Below, one piece after another: positions 9,801-18,788 of a stretch of 64,000 nucleotides of DNA (its first letter is position 1; the number at the start of each line of letters is the position of its first letter). The position numbers and the translations under genes were made by a program. The DNA is from Hyphomicrobium sp. CS1GBMeth3. Its GTDB lineage: Bacteria; Pseudomonadota; Alphaproteobacteria; Rhizobiales; Hyphomicrobiaceae. The stretch is from the NCBI RefSeq assembly GCF_900117455.1, contig NZ_FPHO01000003.1:496001-560000 (forward strand). Direction: 5' to 3'. Below the pieces are notes generated by a model that had not been told where the DNA came from, searched no databases, and saw only the letters and a list, made by a program, of their open reading frames with translations.

Positions 9801-10817
9801 GTGGGAGTTGTAGTCCCCCTCGACGAGGCACGCGAGCCCTCACAAAGCCTGGCCCCCCTCCTCGAGCTGGTCGAAGAGGACATGAATGCGATCAACCGCA
9901 TCATCCTCGACAAGGCCGTCTCGCACGTCGACCTCATTCCGAAGCTCACCCATCACCTCGTGGCCTCCGGCGGCAAGCGACTGCGGCCGATGCTCGCGAT
10001 CGCCGCGTCGAAGCTCTGCGGTTACACGGGCCGCGGCCACGTGCAGACGGCTGCCGCCATCGAGTTCATGCACACTGCCACGCTGCTGCACGATGACGTG
10101 GTCGACGAGAGCGACACGCGCCGCGGCCGTAAGACCGCGCGACTGATCTGGGGCAACCAGGCGACCGTCCTCGTTGGCGACTTCCTGCTCGGCCAGGCGT
10201 TCCGCATGCTGGTCGACGTCGGATCGCTGCCGGTACTACGCATTCTCTCCAACGCCGCGGCGACGATCGCCGAGGGCGAGGTGATGCAGCTCGCCGCCGC
10301 TAAGAATACCGCCACCACCGAGGACGCTTACCTCTCGATCATCGACGCCAAGACGGCTGCCCTGTTCGCGGCAGCAGCCGAGGTCGGCGCAGCCATCGCC
10401 GGCCGTCCGGCGGACGAGCAGGCGGCGCTCCGCTCCTACGGCCGCAACCTGGGGCTCGCCTTCCAGCTTGTCGACGATGCGCTCGACTATTACGGCGACA
10501 GCTCGCGCCTCGGCAAGTCCGTTGGTGATGACTTCCGCGAAGGCAAGATCACGCTGCCGGTCATCCTATCGTTCCGCCGCGGCAATGACCGCGACCGCGC
10601 GTTCTGGAACCGCACTATCGTCGAAGGTGAGATTGCAGACGGCGATCTCGAGCACGCCATCGGCCTCATGCAGAAGCACAAGGCCATCGAGGCAACGCTC
10701 GAGCGCGCGCGCTCCTACGGCTCGATCGCCGCCGACGCGCTCGCGATCTTCCCCGAGAGCCGCGAGCGCGGCGCAATGCAGGACGTCATCGACTTCTGCA
10801 TCGCGCGCGCCCACTAG
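9801..10817 (+). CDS. ispB: Polyprenyl diphosphate synthase (octa/decaprenyl)
   Basis: A trans-isoprenyl diphosphate synthase of 338 residues that extends allylic diphosphates with isopentenyl diphosphate to make the ubiquinone side chain. The first aspartate-rich motif is LLHDDVVDES (D98, D99, D102) and the second is LVDDALDYYGD near residue 227. GGKRLRP at about 58 binds the diphosphate. The residues before the first motif (FMHTATLLHDD) are small, consistent with a long product. It starts at GTG behind GAGGAAA. It is divergent from trmN6. The exact chain length cannot be read from sequence. Confidence 0.92.
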   Translation: MGVVVPLDEAREPSQSLAPLLELVEEDMNAINRIILDKAVSHVDLIPKLTHHLVASGGKRLRPMLAIAASKLCGYTGRGHVQTAAAIEFMHTATLLHDDVVDESDTRRGRKTARLIWGNQATVLVGDFLLGQAFRMLVDVGSLPVLRILSNAAATIAEGEVMQLAAAKNTATTEDAYLSIIDAKTAALFAAAAEVGAAIAGRPADEQAALRSYGRNLGLAFQLVDDALDYYGDSSRLGKSVGDDFREGKITLPVILSFRRGNDRDRAFWNRTIVEGEIADGDLEHAIGLMQKHKAIEATLERARSYGSIAADALAIFPESRERGAMQDVIDFCIARAH

Positions 10818-10832
10818 CGCGGCGAAAGCGCT

Positions 10833-11705
10833 TCAGCTGAGCTTCACGGCAATGGTCCACCAGCCGGGGTGCACGGCGGCGAGCTCAGCGCGCGCCGCCT
10901 CTGCCGCCTCTCGGTTCGGAAAGATGCCAAACGATGTCGGCCCCGCCCCCGAGAGGCCGACATACTCGATGCCAGGCAGGGCAGCGAGCGCGTCCCGCAC
11001 AACGCCGACCTCCGGCACGATCTCTTCCGCCGCGCGCTGAAGCCCGTTGGCGTTTGCACGCATGAACTGAAGCAGCGCCTCGCGATCCGCGAACTGCGGA
11101 GCGACGGGCGGCACGTATCCCTCGCGCACCGGACCTGCATCGAGCACCCGAAACACGCGCGCGGTCTTGTCGGCCGGCACGGCGACCATCGGATTCACCA
11201 GCACCGCTTGGAGAACCGGCAGTCCGTTCTCGATCTCGAACAGGTCCTCACCGACCCCGGTCATCCAAAGGGACCGCGCCTCGAGGCAAACCGGTACGTC
11301 GGCCCCGAGCGAGCGCGCCAGACCATGCCAGTCCACGCCTTCCGACAAGGGCCCGTTGGCGCGGTACAAGGCGCGCAAAAGCGCGCCCGCATCCGCCGAG
11401 CCACCGCCGACGCCAGCCGCCACCGGCAAGATCTTTTCAAGATGGACGGCGCCGCGTGCGAGCTCGGGAGCACGCTCCTCCACCAGTGCCAGCGTGCGCG
11501 CGAGAATATCGGGGCCGGCGAGGCCGTCCGCCATCGGCCCCGTGATCTGCACCCCCGCATTCCCCACGGTGTCGAGTGTCAGCACGTCCCCAAGGTCCGC
11601 GAAGGCGACAAGGCTCTCGAGAAGATGAAAGCCATCGTCCCGCCGACCGGCTACGCCGAGCGTGAGATTGATTTTAGCGGGCGCGAATTCTCGAATTGTG
11701 GCCAT
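10833..11705 (-). CDS. ispE: 4-diphosphocytidyl-2-C-methyl-D-erythritol kinase
   Basis: A GHMP-family kinase of 290 residues that phosphorylates CDP-methylerythritol in the MEP isoprenoid pathway. The N-terminus APAKINLTLGVAGRRDDGFH is diagnostic. The ATP-binding glycine loop is LPVAAGVGGGSADAGALL near residue 95, and a C-terminal GLSGAGPTSFGIF forms the last GHMP motif. It is convergent with ispB, 15 bases between their stops. The two genes sit together in a functional neighbourhood, since both serve isoprenoid synthesis. It lies 54 bases downstream of the TPR gene on the same strand. Confidence 0.95.
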   Translation of the reverse strand: MATIREFAPAKINLTLGVAGRRDDGFHLLESLVAFADLGDVLTLDTVGNAGVQITGPMADGLAGPDILARTLALVEERAPELARGAVHLEKILPVAAGVGGGSADAGALLRALYRANGPLSEGVDWHGLARSLGADVPVCLEARSLWMTGVGEDLFEIENGLPVLQAVLVNPMVAVPADKTARVFRVLDAGPVREGYVPPVAPQFADREALLQFMRANANGLQRAAEEIVPEVGVVRDALAALPGIEYVGLSGAGPTSFGIFPNREAAEAARAELAAVHPGWWTIAVKLS

Positions 11706-11759
11706 ACGCTACGTTCCGCCCCCCGAGACACCACCGCCGGAGGGCGGCAAAAAAGCCAC

Positions 11760-13862
11760 CTACTTGTCGGTATCCCCCGACCGCGCGGCCTGCTTCGAAT
11801 TCTTGAGCGGCTGCGGTGCCTCGACGCCGAGGAGACCAACCTGCAGCTTCTTGCGGATCTTGACCTCGTCGTCAGGCTCCGGGCTCAGCGTCAGTGCCTG
11901 CTCCCACTGATAGCGCGCCTCGCGCTCGCGCCCGACGCGCCATAGCGCATCGCCGAGATGGTCGTTGAGCACCGGATCGTCGGGCTTGAGCTCCACGGCC
12001 CGCTCGAGATAGCGCACAGCCTCCTCGAAGTTGCCCTGCATGTAATGGGCCCAGCCGAGGCTGTCGACGATGTAGCCGTCGTCGGGCTTGAGCGCCACGG
12101 CCTTCTCGATGTGCGCCATGCCCTCTTTGAGCTTGCGCCCCTGATCGATCCACGAATAGCCGAGATAGTTGAGGATCAGCGGCTGATCCGGATAGAGCGA
12201 GAGCGCCTTCTCGAGATCGACCTCGGCGGCATCCCAGTTCTTGAGCCGCTCGTAGCTCGTCCCGCGCGCGTAGTAGTAGACCCAATGCCGCCGTTCGGGC
12301 TTGGTGATCAGCCCAAGCGCCTGATCATAGTAGGGCACGGCCTTGGCATAGTGCTTGCGCGAGCGCATGATGTTGCCGAGCGCATCCAGGATCTCGAGAC
12401 GATCGGAAACCGTCAGCGGCAAGGGACCATCACCGCCTGCACCCGCCGTAGCGACCCCGGTCGCGCCGCCGCTGACAATGGCGCGGAAGGTCGCCGGGCC
12501 GACGACCCCATCGGCCTTGATCTTGTTGTTCGCCTGGAAGGCCATGACGGCGCGGCGCGTTGCGTCTCCGAACCGCCCGTCGGCCGTCTCGATCTCGTAG
12601 CCGAGCTGTTTCAGCGCCGTCTGCAGCTTCTCGACGGCCGGCCCGCGCTTGCCGAGCCGCAGAACCTCGTTATCCGGGATTGCACCCGCGTCCGCGGCCG
12701 GCTTCGTCTTGCCTGCCTCGTCCGTAGCAGCGGCCGGCGGCTTGTCCTTGAGCAGACGCTCGAGCGTCTCCTTGGCCTCCTCGACCTTCTCAAGCGAGTT
12801 GAGATTGAACGCCTTGCGGATTTCGACCGCCGTCGCGAGCGGGCTCGTCGACGGGATGCGGTTGTAGGTGGCAATCGCTTCGGCGTACTGCTTGTTGCCT
12901 TCGTAGGCGCTCGCCAGAGCCGCCAGCGCGAACTGGTGGTCGGGCTCGATATAGAGCGCCATCTGCATATAGAGCACGCCGACACCGGCGGCGCCCTCGG
13001 CGATCAGCGCCTCGCCCAGGCCATAGAACACTTCCGCCAAGCCCTCGGACGGCGTCGTCACGATGGGATCGATCTTCTGGCCCGAGTCGAGCGCGACCTT
13101 GAGGCTGCGCAGCAGTGGGTGCCCGTCGCCCTGCGAGCGCTTGATCTGCTCGTTGACGATCGCCAAAGCCCGCTTGCGATCCCCGACGTGAGCTTCATGA
13201 CGTGCGTAGGCGAGCGCGGTGCGCAACGTCCGCGCGTCCTGCGCATAGATCCGCTCGAACGCGGAGCGCGCGTCGTTGCGACGCCCGGCGATGTCCGCAA
13301 CAAGCCCGCGATGATAGCGCAGGAAAAACTGAGCCCATTCGGCCTGCTTCGGCAGATCGAGCCGTGCAAAGGCACCCGAGGTATCCTGCTGCGCGAGTTC
13401 AAGCCAAGCTAAGCCCATGGCGCTCGTCAGCTCGCCGATCGGACCCGACCCGGCCGCACGGAAATGCTCTTCGGATTTGCGCCAGGCACCGGCCTTGAAG
13501 TCGCGCAGCGCCAGCGCCAGCTGCGCCATGCGATGGGTCTTCTGGACGCCGACCAGATCCTCGGCCAGCTTGAACGCGCGCGGCCAATCCCCACGGCTCG
13601 CCTCGATCTGGAAGGCCTGCTCCAGCAGAAGCTCGTTCTGAGGGTCGTGCGTCAACGCGTTGCGATAGAACTCCGCCGCTTCCGCCGCATCGTTCTGCGC
13701 CCGCGCGAACCGGCCGGCAAGATAGCTACCCACCAGCGAATGCGCGCCATCGAACGGCTCGCTGAGCTCGGTGGTTTCCGCCCGAACCGGGCATGTCGTG
13801 ACGATCAGTCCTGCGGCCAGGAGCGGAAGGATGACAGCAATCCGGCCACGGCGAGCGCTCAT
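11760..13862 (-). CDS. TPR-repeat periplasmic protein with an inserted peptidoglycan-binding domain
   Basis: A 700-residue secreted or envelope protein. An N-terminal signal segment (IAVILPLLAAGLIVTTCPVRA) is followed by tetratricopeptide repeats (about 40-375), a low-complexity linker, a peptidoglycan-binding type 1 domain (about 398-465, LRLGKRGPAVEKLQTALKQ to VVGPATFRAIV), a glycine/alanine linker, and further TPRs (about 480-680). The ATG at 13862 is chosen because it directly precedes the signal segment; a longer frame to 13913 adds 17 unlikely residues. Large TPR proteins next to ispE are common in Rhizobiales. The embedded wall-binding domain suggests tethering to peptidoglycan. Partners are unknown. 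Confidence 0.82.
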   Translation of the reverse strand: MSARRGRIAVILPLLAAGLIVTTCPVRAETTELSEPFDGAHSLVGSYLAGRFARAQNDAAEAAEFYRNALTHDPQNELLLEQAFQIEASRGDWPRAFKLAEDLVGVQKTHRMAQLALALRDFKAGAWRKSEEHFRAAGSGPIGELTSAMGLAWLELAQQDTSGAFARLDLPKQAEWAQFFLRYHRGLVADIAGRRNDARSAFERIYAQDARTLRTALAYARHEAHVGDRKRALAIVNEQIKRSQGDGHPLLRSLKVALDSGQKIDPIVTTPSEGLAEVFYGLGEALIAEGAAGVGVLYMQMALYIEPDHQFALAALASAYEGNKQYAEAIATYNRIPSTSPLATAVEIRKAFNLNSLEKVEEAKETLERLLKDKPPAAATDEAGKTKPAADAGAIPDNEVLRLGKRGPAVEKLQTALKQLGYEIETADGRFGDATRRAVMAFQANNKIKADGVVGPATFRAIVSGGATGVATAGAGGDGPLPLTVSDRLEILDALGNIMRSRKHYAKAVPYYDQALGLITKPERRHWVYYYARGTSYERLKNWDAAEVDLEKALSLYPDQPLILNYLGYSWIDQGRKLKEGMAHIEKAVALKPDDGYIVDSLGWAHYMQGNFEEAVRYLERAVELKPDDPVLNDHLGDALWRVGREREARYQWEQALTLSPEPDDEVKIRKKLQVGLLGVEAPQPLKNSKQAARSGDTDK

Positions 13863-13999
13863 TCCGACGGTCCTCTTCGTCAAGCCCAGCACGACATCGG
13901 TGGAGAGTAGCAAACCTTCCGACCGCTTGGCGACTCCGGTTAAACGGCTATCCGAAGCGAATTAACTGAAACTTCCGGTATGCCGGCACCCAAGGCCCC

Positions 14000-15682
14000 T
14001 CACATCTCGGCGTAGTTTGGGCCCCCGCCCCCCTCCGGACAAACCCAGGTGATGTTCTGGCTCGGATCTTTGATATCGCAGGTTTTACAGTGGACGCAGT
14101 TTTGGGCGTTGATTTGGAACAGGGGCTCCCCTGCGTCGTTGCGCACCACCTCGTAAACCCCGGCCGGGCAATAGCGTTGAGCCGGCTCGGCGAATTCCGG
14201 CAAGTTGAGGTCAATCGGGATTGAAGGATCCTTGAGCACAAGGTGGACCGGCTGGTCCTCCTCGTGGATCGTGGCCGAGAAGGACACATTCGTCAGCTTG
14301 TCGAAGGTCAGAACGCCGTCCGGCTTCGGATAGACGATCGGCTCTGCGTTCCGCGCTTTCTTGAGCGATGCGTAGTCTGGTTTGCCGTGCTTGAGCGTCC
14401 CGAGCGGCGACCAGCCGAACAGAAGGGTGCGCATCCACATATCGAGGCCGCCGAGGCCGACGCCGAGGACGGTTCCGAACCGCGACCACAGCGGCTTGAC
14501 GTTGCGCACACGCTTCAAGTCGCGCGCGATATCACCCGCGCGCACGTCGGCTTCATAAGTCTCGAGCACATCGTGCGCACGGCCGGCGCCGAGCGCCGTG
14601 ACGATCGCCTCCGCCGCATGAATGCCAGACAGGATGGCGTTGTGGCTGCCCTTGATGCGCGGCACGTTCATGAAACCTGCGGCGCAGCCAACCAGCGCGC
14701 CGCCCGGAAACGCGAGCTTCGGAATCGACTGCCAGCCACCTTCGGTCAACGCCCGCGCGCCGTAGGCGATGCGCCGCCCGCCCTCGAACACCGGGCGGAT
14801 GATGGGGTGCGTCTTGAAGCGCTGGAACTCGTCGTAGGGCGACAGATACGGATTGTCGTAATTGAGGTGGACCACGAAGCCCACGGCCACGAGGTTGTTC
14901 CCGTAGTGATAAAGGAACGATCCGCCACCTGTCTTGCCGTCGAGCGGCCAGCCGAACGTGTGCTGCACGAGACCGGGGCGGTGCTTCTCCGGAGCGATCT
15001 CCCACAGCTCCTTGAGGCCGATGCCGTACTTCTGCGGCTCGGAATCCCGCGCCAAGTCGAACTTGCGGATCAGCGTCTTGGTCAGGGAGCCGCGCGCGCC
15101 CTCGGCGAAGAGCGTGTACTTGCCGCGCAGCTCCATGCCGCGCGTGAAGCCGTCGTGTGGTTGGCCGTCGCGGCCGACACCCATGTCCGCCGTCGCCACG
15201 CCGACGACCGCACCGCTCTCGTCGTAGAGCACTTCGTTGACGGAAAAGCCCGGATAGACCTCGACGCCAAGTTCAGCGGCCTGCTCCCCAAGCCAGCGCA
15301 CCACGAGCCCCAGGCTGCCGATGTAGTTGCCGTGGTTGTTCATGAGCGGCGGCATCAGGATATTCGGCAAGCGGATATCGCCGGCCGGCCCGAGCACCAG
15401 GAAGCGGTCTTCGGTCACCTGCGTCGTGAGCGGGGCGCCCTTCTCGCGCCAATCCGGGATCAGTCGGTTGAGGCCGACGGGATCGATCACCGCGCCTGAC
15501 AGGATATGGGCACCGACCTCGCTGCCCTTTTCGAGTACGACAACGGAGATATCTTCGCCCTTCTCGGCTGCGAGTTGCTTGATGCGGATCGCTGCGCCGA
15601 GCCCGGCCGGGCCTGCCCCGACGATCACAACATCAAACTCCATGGCCTCCCGCTCAGGAAGGTCAGCATCGCCTCGCGCCAT
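14000..15682 (-). CDS. Electron transfer flavoprotein-ubiquinone oxidoreductase
   Basis: A 560-residue membrane-associated FAD/4Fe-4S enzyme that passes electrons from reduced ETF to ubiquinone, linking beta-oxidation and amino-acid dehydrogenases to respiration. FAD-binding VVIVGAGPAGLGAAIR lies near residue 18. The C-terminal iron-sulfur ligands are CPAGVYE, CVHCKTCDIKDP and the final CPEGGGGPNY, all intact. Full length for the family. ATG at 15682; an in-frame ATG 13 codons later is possible. No etfAB genes are in the window. It is divergent from the uracil-DNA glycosylase gene. Confidence 0.96.
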   Translation of the reverse strand: MARGDADLPEREAMEFDVVIVGAGPAGLGAAIRIKQLAAEKGEDISVVVLEKGSEVGAHILSGAVIDPVGLNRLIPDWREKGAPLTTQVTEDRFLVLGPAGDIRLPNILMPPLMNNHGNYIGSLGLVVRWLGEQAAELGVEVYPGFSVNEVLYDESGAVVGVATADMGVGRDGQPHDGFTRGMELRGKYTLFAEGARGSLTKTLIRKFDLARDSEPQKYGIGLKELWEIAPEKHRPGLVQHTFGWPLDGKTGGGSFLYHYGNNLVAVGFVVHLNYDNPYLSPYDEFQRFKTHPIIRPVFEGGRRIAYGARALTEGGWQSIPKLAFPGGALVGCAAGFMNVPRIKGSHNAILSGIHAAEAIVTALGAGRAHDVLETYEADVRAGDIARDLKRVRNVKPLWSRFGTVLGVGLGGLDMWMRTLLFGWSPLGTLKHGKPDYASLKKARNAEPIVYPKPDGVLTFDKLTNVSFSATIHEEDQPVHLVLKDPSIPIDLNLPEFAEPAQRYCPAGVYEVVRNDAGEPLFQINAQNCVHCKTCDIKDPSQNITWVCPEGGGGPNYAEM

Positions 15683-15809
15683 ATATCTTGATCCTATCCG
15701 CTAGTGCCCGTTGCCGGTTTGGTCCCAATTCAAGAATGCGTCAAGCGCAACCCGAGGATAACGCCCGAAGCGTGCAAAAGGATCGCGGGATGGAGTAAGG
15801 TGCCGCACC

Positions 15810-16745
15810 ATGCAGATTGATGCCGACATGCGCGCCCTCGCCGCAACGCTCCTCGACTGGTACCGCGAGATGGGCGTCGATACGGCTATCGCCGACGAGC
15901 CTGTCGACTGGCTCGCGCAGGGCGACGCGGCCCCGGGCGCGGCATTCCGTCTACCTTCTGCAGCCGCCGACCGCCACGCAGATTCCCTTCCCCCTGGCGG
16001 GGAGCGGCTAAGGCCGGGGGGAACCCCGCCGTCACAGGTTCGAGAATCTCCCCCTCTCTTCTCGCCTCCACAAGGAGAGAGGGCTGTCACCTCCCGCGCC
16101 GACGCCAGGCCCGGCTTCAGCGCAACGCCGCCCGACGCCGCCGAGCTCGCGGCACGCTCGCTCGCCGGCAAGGCCGCCACCCTTGAGGAGCTCGAGACGG
16201 CGCTGGCCGCCTTCGACGGCTGCGGCCTCAAGGCGACCGCCAAGAACCTCTGCTTCTACCGCGGCGTTCCGCAGGCGCGCCTGATGATCATCGGCGAGGC
16301 GCCGGGCCGCGAGGAGGATCTCGAAGGCAAACCCTTCGTCGGGCGCGCCGGCCAGCTTCTGGACAAGATGCTCGCCGCGATCAGCCTCAAGGAAGAGAAC
16401 GTCCACATCACCAATGTCGTCTACTGGCGTCCACCCGGCAACCGTACGCCGACGCCGCAGGAGGCTCAGGTATGTCGTCCGTTCCTCGAACGGCAGATGC
16501 AGTTGGTTGATCCGGAGGTCGTGCTGCTGCTCGGCGGCGCGGCGGCCAAGCAAGTGCTCGGCACAACGGACGGCATCATGCGCATCCGGGGTAAATGGCG
16601 CCAGATCGAGGTCGGCGGCCATCCGGTCCAGACCATGGCGACGCTGCACCCGGCCTATCTGTTGCGCACGCCGGCCGCCAAGCGTCAGGCCTGGCGCGAC
16701 CTGCTCGCCGTCCAGACCGCGCTTGATCAAGGCTCGGCGAGCTGA
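15810..16745 (+). CDS. Uracil-DNA glycosylase, family 4-like, with repeat-derived linker
   Basis: A 311-residue DNA repair enzyme that removes uracil from DNA. The catalytic core begins near residue 120. It shows motif A IIGEAPGREEDLEG, VYWRPPGNRTPTPQEA, LLGGAAAKQVLG and the terminal LHPAYLLRTPA motif. Two of the four cysteines that hold the 4Fe-4S cluster in classic family 4 are missing: the first pair reads FDGC instead of CxxC, and the third ligand is W in VYWRPPGNR. The cluster is therefore probably absent, as in some alphaproteobacterial relatives. Residues about 55-95 are a proline/arginine linker encoded by palindromic repeat sequence (15988-16083). The gene is divergent from ETF-QO. 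Confidence 0.87.
   Translation: MQIDADMRALAATLLDWYREMGVDTAIADEPVDWLAQGDAAPGAAFRLPSAAADRHADSLPPGGERLRPGGTPPSQVRESPPLFSPPQGERAVTSRADARPGFSATPPDAAELAARSLAGKAATLEELETALAAFDGCGLKATAKNLCFYRGVPQARLMIIGEAPGREEDLEGKPFVGRAGQLLDKMLAAISLKEENVHITNVVYWRPPGNRTPTPQEAQVCRPFLERQMQLVDPEVVLLLGGAAAKQVLGTTDGIMRIRGKWRQIEVGGHPVQTMATLHPAYLLRTPAAKRQAWRDLLAVQTALDQGSAS
15988..16083. repeat. Palindromic repeat-like segment inside the glycosylase gene
   Basis: Two adjacent inverted repeats lie in frame in the coding sequence: TTCCCCC (15988-15994) with GGGGGAA (16017-16023), and CCCTCTCT (16052-16059) with AGAGAGGG (16076-16083). Sequence of this style (C-run, GGGGAG, then CCCTCTC...GAGAGGG) resembles intergenic palindromic repeats of GC-rich proteobacteria. 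It encodes a linker outside the catalytic core. Confidence 0.6.
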
Positions 16746-16805
16746 TCCTGCGGCACCGAATTTCCGTTATTCAAGGAAACAGAACCACCGGAGACCGGCC
16801 GCCCG

Positions 16806-17348
16806 ATGACCCGCCTCGACGAGACACGCCCCTTTATCCCGCTCAGCATCGCGATCCTGACCATGTCGGATACGCGCACGCTGGCCGAGGACAAGTCCGG
16901 AGACACGCTCGCGGCGCTCGCGACCGAGGCGGGCCACACCGTCGCCGACCGCAAGCTGCTGAAGGACGACACCGACGCCATCCGTGTGCAAGTAGCGGAC
17001 TGGATTGCCGACAAGGGCATCGATGTGGTGCTGACGACGGGCGGCACGGGGTTCACGGGACGCGACGTCACGCCCGAGGCCGTAAAGCCGCTGTTCGAGA
17101 AGGAGATCGACGGCTTCTCGATCCTCTTCCATCAGATCTCGTTTCAGTCGGTCGGCACCTCGACGATCCAGTCGCGCGCCTGTGGCGGCATCGCGCACAG
17201 CACGCTGATCTTCTGCCTGCCGGGCTCGACGGGCGCCTGCAAGGACGCCTGGCACGGCATCCTGAAGTGGCAGCTCGACAACCGCCACCGCCCCTGCAAT
17301 TTCGTCGAGATCATGCCGCGCTTCGAGGAGCACCGCGCCAAACCCTGA
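16806..17348 (+). CDS. moaB: Molybdenum cofactor biosynthesis protein B
   Basis: A 180-residue MoaB/Mog-fold protein involved in molybdopterin adenylylation or its regulation. Residues about 13-24 (FIPLSIAILTMSDTR) and the motif VVLTTGGTGFTGRDVTPEA (near 77) are diagnostic; the GGTG loop binds the pterin. SFQSVGTSTIQSRACGGIA and FCLPGSTGACKDAW are also conserved. The length matches the family. It follows the glycosylase gene by 60 bases and is convergent with the CobW-like gene, with only 33 bases between stops. Confidence 0.94.
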   Translation: MTRLDETRPFIPLSIAILTMSDTRTLAEDKSGDTLAALATEAGHTVADRKLLKDDTDAIRVQVADWIADKGIDVVLTTGGTGFTGRDVTPEAVKPLFEKEIDGFSILFHQISFQSVGTSTIQSRACGGIAHSTLIFCLPGSTGACKDAWHGILKWQLDNRHRPCNFVEIMPRFEEHRAKP

Positions 17349-17381
17349 AGACAACCGCCAGCGTTGCGCGTCCCTCCTGGC

Positions 17382-18638
17382 CTAAGCGGCTTCCTTGCCC
17401 CACACCGGAAACGGATCTTCAAGCGCAAGCCAGCTCTTCGCATCTACGGGTCCAGACTCGGACACCGGCAGCAGGCAGGCATCGAGCGCCGCCGTGATCG
17501 CGTCCTTGTCCATCTCGCGCGTGCCGATGAACACCAGCTCCTGGCGCCGGTCGCCCCATTGTTTGTGCCAGCCCTTGCGGATGCGCACCTGTGTGGCCTC
17601 ATCCTCCGGCCACCGGTTGCGCGGAACGGCCGCCCACCAGTAACCCGCTGCCTCATGCCGCACGAGCGGCCCCGCCTGCGACAGCTCCCCGACCCAGGCC
17701 GGCCGCGTGGCAAGCCAGAAGAAGCCTTTTGAGCGCACGACACCCGGCCAGGACTGACTAAGGAAAGCGTGCAGCTTCGCAGGCTCGAACGGCCGCCGCG
17801 CGCGATAAACGAAGCTCGAGATGCCGTACTCTTCCGTTTCCGGCTGATGGTCTCGGAACCCGTTGAGCTCGCGGAACCACGTCGGGTGCCTGTGTGCGGC
17901 TTCGAACGAGAACAGCCCCGTATCGAGGATATCGCAGAGCTCGACCTTGCCGTGGTCCGTCTCGATGATACGCGCGTCCGCGTTGAGCGAGCGGATGATC
18001 GCCCGCGCCGACGCGATCTCTTGCGGCTCGGCGACGTCGATCTTGTTCAGGATGATGACGTCCGCGAACTCGATCTGCTCGACGAGCAGGCCGACCAGCG
18101 GGCGCCCGTCCTCCTCACCAGCGACCTCACCGCGATCCGCCAGGAAATCGGGGGACGAGTAGTCCTTGAGCAGGTTGGCCGCATCGACGACGGTGACCAT
18201 GGTATCGAGCCTGGCAACGTCGGAGAGGCTCACACCCTTCTCGTCGCGAAACTCGAACGTCGCCGCCACGGGCAGCGGCTCGGCAATGCCGGTGGATTCG
18301 ATCAAAAGGTAATCGAACCGACCATCCGCCGCGAGCCTCTGCACCTCCGTCAGCAGATCCTCGCGCAGCGTGCAGCAGATGCAGCCGTTCGACATCTCGA
18401 CCAGCGTCTCCTCGGTACGCGACAGCTTCGCACCACCCCGCTCTACCAGCGCGGCGTCGACGTTCACCTCGCTCATATCGTTGACGATGACGGCGACCTT
18501 CCGGCCTTCGCGGTTGGTGAGGATGTGGTTCAGTAGCGTCGTCTTTCCGGCGCCGAGGAAGCCGGACAGCACGGTCACCGGCAGGCGGCGATCCCCCGCC
18601 TCTTTCGCTCCGAGACAATTGATGAAGTCCTGGTCCAA
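17382..18638 (-). CDS. CobW-family GTPase, probable zinc metallochaperone
   Basis: A G3E-family GTPase of 418 residues. Walker A is GFLGAGKTT (26-34), and the metal-binding CxCC motif is GCICC (85-89). The guanine-specificity motif is ILNKID, and a CobW C-terminal domain spans about 285-380. Such proteins deliver zinc to client enzymes during deficiency. It starts at TTG, with AGGGAGGA five bases upstream; an ATG lies in between but in another frame. A near-perfect palindrome 39 bases before the start resembles a Zur operator, supporting zinc rather than cobalt. It is not next to cobalamin genes. Confidence 0.9.
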   Translation of the reverse strand: MDQDFINCLGAKEAGDRRLPVTVLSGFLGAGKTTLLNHILTNREGRKVAVIVNDMSEVNVDAALVERGGAKLSRTEETLVEMSNGCICCTLREDLLTEVQRLAADGRFDYLLIESTGIAEPLPVAATFEFRDEKGVSLSDVARLDTMVTVVDAANLLKDYSSPDFLADRGEVAGEEDGRPLVGLLVEQIEFADVIILNKIDVAEPQEIASARAIIRSLNADARIIETDHGKVELCDILDTGLFSFEAAHRHPTWFRELNGFRDHQPETEEYGISSFVYRARRPFEPAKLHAFLSQSWPGVVRSKGFFWLATRPAWVGELSQAGPLVRHEAAGYWWAAVPRNRWPEDEATQVRIRKGWHKQWGDRRQELVFIGTREMDKDAITAALDACLLPVSESGPVDAKSWLALEDPFPVWGKEAA

Positions 18639-18677
18639 GGCATTCCTCCCTTACCGTTGTGGAACGCGGCCGACATT

Positions 18678-18697
18678 ACGGATGTTATAATATCCGT
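18678..18697. promoter_or_regulatory. Putative Zur operator
   Basis: A 20-base palindrome, ACGGATGTTATAATATCCGT, is identical to its own reverse complement except at one symmetric pair of positions. The core TGTTATAATAT matches the AT-rich half-site of known Zur boxes (TGTTATAnTATAACA type). It is placed to overlap the promoter of the CobW-like gene. Zur would repress when zinc is plentiful. No zur gene is in the window. Confidence 0.65.
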
Positions 18698-18788
18698 CAA
18701 GAGGAACGAAAACTGCTGCGACATCACCGCGGGATCGCGGCGGAAACGAGGGAAGAAGCGATAGACGAAGACGGAAGGAAAGGCGCGT

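Noticed and set aside
11958..13412. 484-codon open frame on the plus strand opposite the TPR gene
   Set aside because: It has no motif or ribosome site and is explained by codon bias of the TPR gene.
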